From: Pseudomonadota bacterium
GTDB lineage: Bacteria > Pseudomonadota > Alphaproteobacteria > Reyranellales > Reyranellaceae
Reading direction: 5' to 3'
Length of the DNA stretch: 27,422 nucleotides
Assembly: GCA_023386865.1 (NCBI GenBank)
Contig: JAEWIV010000193.1
Coordinates: 1 to 27,422, forward strand
In this document: piece by piece, positions 26,841 through 27,422 of the stretch
Layout: each line of letters opens with the position of its first letter
How positions within the stretch are numbered: position 1 is the first letter of the stretch
The notes under the pieces: model-generated
Told to the model about the DNA's origin: nothing
Databases searched by the model: none
The model's input: only the letters and a program-made list of their open reading frames with translations
Made by a program: the position numbers and the translations under genes

Positions 26841-27422
26841 GTGGCCAGCGAAGCCTTTAAGCGCCGCCGGGCGCTCCTGCTGGGACTGGCTGTGTCCGGC
26901 GTAGGGGCTTCGGCCAGGGCAGCGTCGGGAGTTCGCATCCTCACCTCATCCGAGCAACTGCGACGGTCCTACGACACTGTTATCGTCGGGGCGGGTTCCG
27001 CGGGCTGCGTGCTGGCCCATCGCCTGGGCAGGGCAGGGCGGCGCGTCCTGGTGATCGAGGCTGGCGGTCGGCCGAACCTGCCTGCGGTCGCCGATCCGCC
27101 GCTGTGGCCGACGCTATCGGGTAGCGACCTCGATTGGCGCTATGCCACTGTCCCGCAGCCGGGCTTGGCGGGCCGCATTGTCCCCTATCCGAGAGGCAAG
27201 GGCGTGGGCGGTTCGAGTGTCATCAACGCGCTCGCCTATCAGGCGGGCCATCCCGCAGCCTACGATCGCTGGCCTGCGGGATGGCGGCATGCCGACCTGT
27301 TGCCGTACTTCAGGCGCGCCGAGACCTTCTCCGGTGGAGGCAATGCGTGGCGGGGCGGCGAGGGCCCGCTGCATGTCCTTTCCCTCGCGGATGTCCCTGA
27401 CCGGACGCCTGTGGCCTCGGCC
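26841..27422 (+). CDS. Host GMC oxidoreductase (choline dehydrogenase-like), N-terminal part
   Basis: 194 codons from GTG 26841, running off the window. A twin-arginine-type signal (FKRRRALLLGLAVSGVGASA) precedes the FAD-binding YDTVIVGAGSAGCVLAHRLG with VLVIEAGG, then the GMC signature GKGVGGSSVINALAYQAGHP. GMC enzymes oxidise alcohols, sugars or choline using FAD. Tat export of a flavoprotein to the periplasm is plausible. GTG is the only in-frame start candidate after the upstream stop at 26814. It is a bacterial, not phage, gene and marks the right flank. Confidence 0.9.
   Translation, partial: MASEAFKRRRALLLGLAVSGVGASARAASGVRILTSSEQLRRSYDTVIVGAGSAGCVLAHRLGRAGRRVLVIEAGGRPNLPAVADPPLWPTLSGSDLDWRYATVPQPGLAGRIVPYPRGKGVGGSSVINALAYQAGHPAAYDRWPAGWRHADLLPYFRRAETFSGGGNAWRGGEGPLHVLSLADVPDRTPVASA

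Noticed and set aside
1..27422. CRISPR arrays, insertion sequences, rRNA or tRNA genes
   Set aside because: No regularly spaced direct repeats, transposase motifs or tRNA cloverleaf patterns were seen on reading both strands.

Overview
The window is most of an integrated temperate phage (a siphovirus-type prophage with HK97-family head genes) followed by the start of a bacterial host gene. The high GC content and the set of phage families (DUF3768, DUF5131, DUF1376, P27 terminase, many short zinc-ribbon ORFs with ATGA overlaps) suggest an alphaproteobacterial host, probably Hyphomicrobiales. That placement is inference; there is no rRNA or tRNA to confirm it. The prophage continues past the left edge. 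Its right end lies shortly after the integrase (stop at 26368), and the host resumes with a Tat-exported GMC oxidoreductase (26841 onward).

Layout. (1) 1-2966, minus strand: terminase small and large subunits, then a prohead protease fused to the start of the major capsid protein, with no portal gene between them. (2) 2983-12215: an accessory island, mostly plus strand, lying between the terminase and the HNH/morphogenesis-proximal genes. It carries a sliding-clamp-like protein with an N-terminal RuvA-type domain, a RadC-like protein, DUF6011, DUF3768 and DUF5131 proteins, a lipoprotein, a probably exported HNH nuclease behind a 21-codon leader ORF, a ParB-domain/methyltransferase pair (minus strand), two small basic proteins sharing a KAW-type repeat, and a superinfection-immunity membrane protein. 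(3) 12452-18684, minus strand: a long, tightly overlapped leftward operon starting with a Cro-like regulator and running through zinc ribbons, small membrane proteins, a RuvC-like resolvase, a DUF1376 protein and an HNH endonuclease. (4) 18815-19102: a short XRE repressor, divergent from the Cro-like gene. (5) 19226-24841, plus strand: a rightward early operon (Lar-like, coiled-coil protein, a putative recombination protein, an NrdR-like zinc ribbon). (6) 24916-26368: an excisionase-like HTH protein and a tyrosine integrase.

Two sequence systems tie these modules together. First, a 15-bp palindromic operator, TMMAC-N5-GTKTA, occurs exactly 17 times (about 0.2 expected by chance under uniform composition). 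Fifteen copies lie in the intergenic promoter regions: cro/repressor, the rightward operon, excisionase/integrase, terminase, and four island promoters. Two copies are inside genes. It reads as the binding site of the phage repressor and/or Cro, and the head-packaging operon and the accessory cassettes would belong to the same regulon. Second, plus-strand island genes start with a nearly invariant leader, AAGGACCTACCA-ATG, in which the spacer between the Shine-Dalgarno core and the start codon is conserved as well as the core. This is unlike ordinary ribosome binding sites and is not seen elsewhere in the prophage.

The most novel protein is the RuvA-domain/clamp fusion at 4996-6336. It appears to have only the second and third beta-clamp domains.
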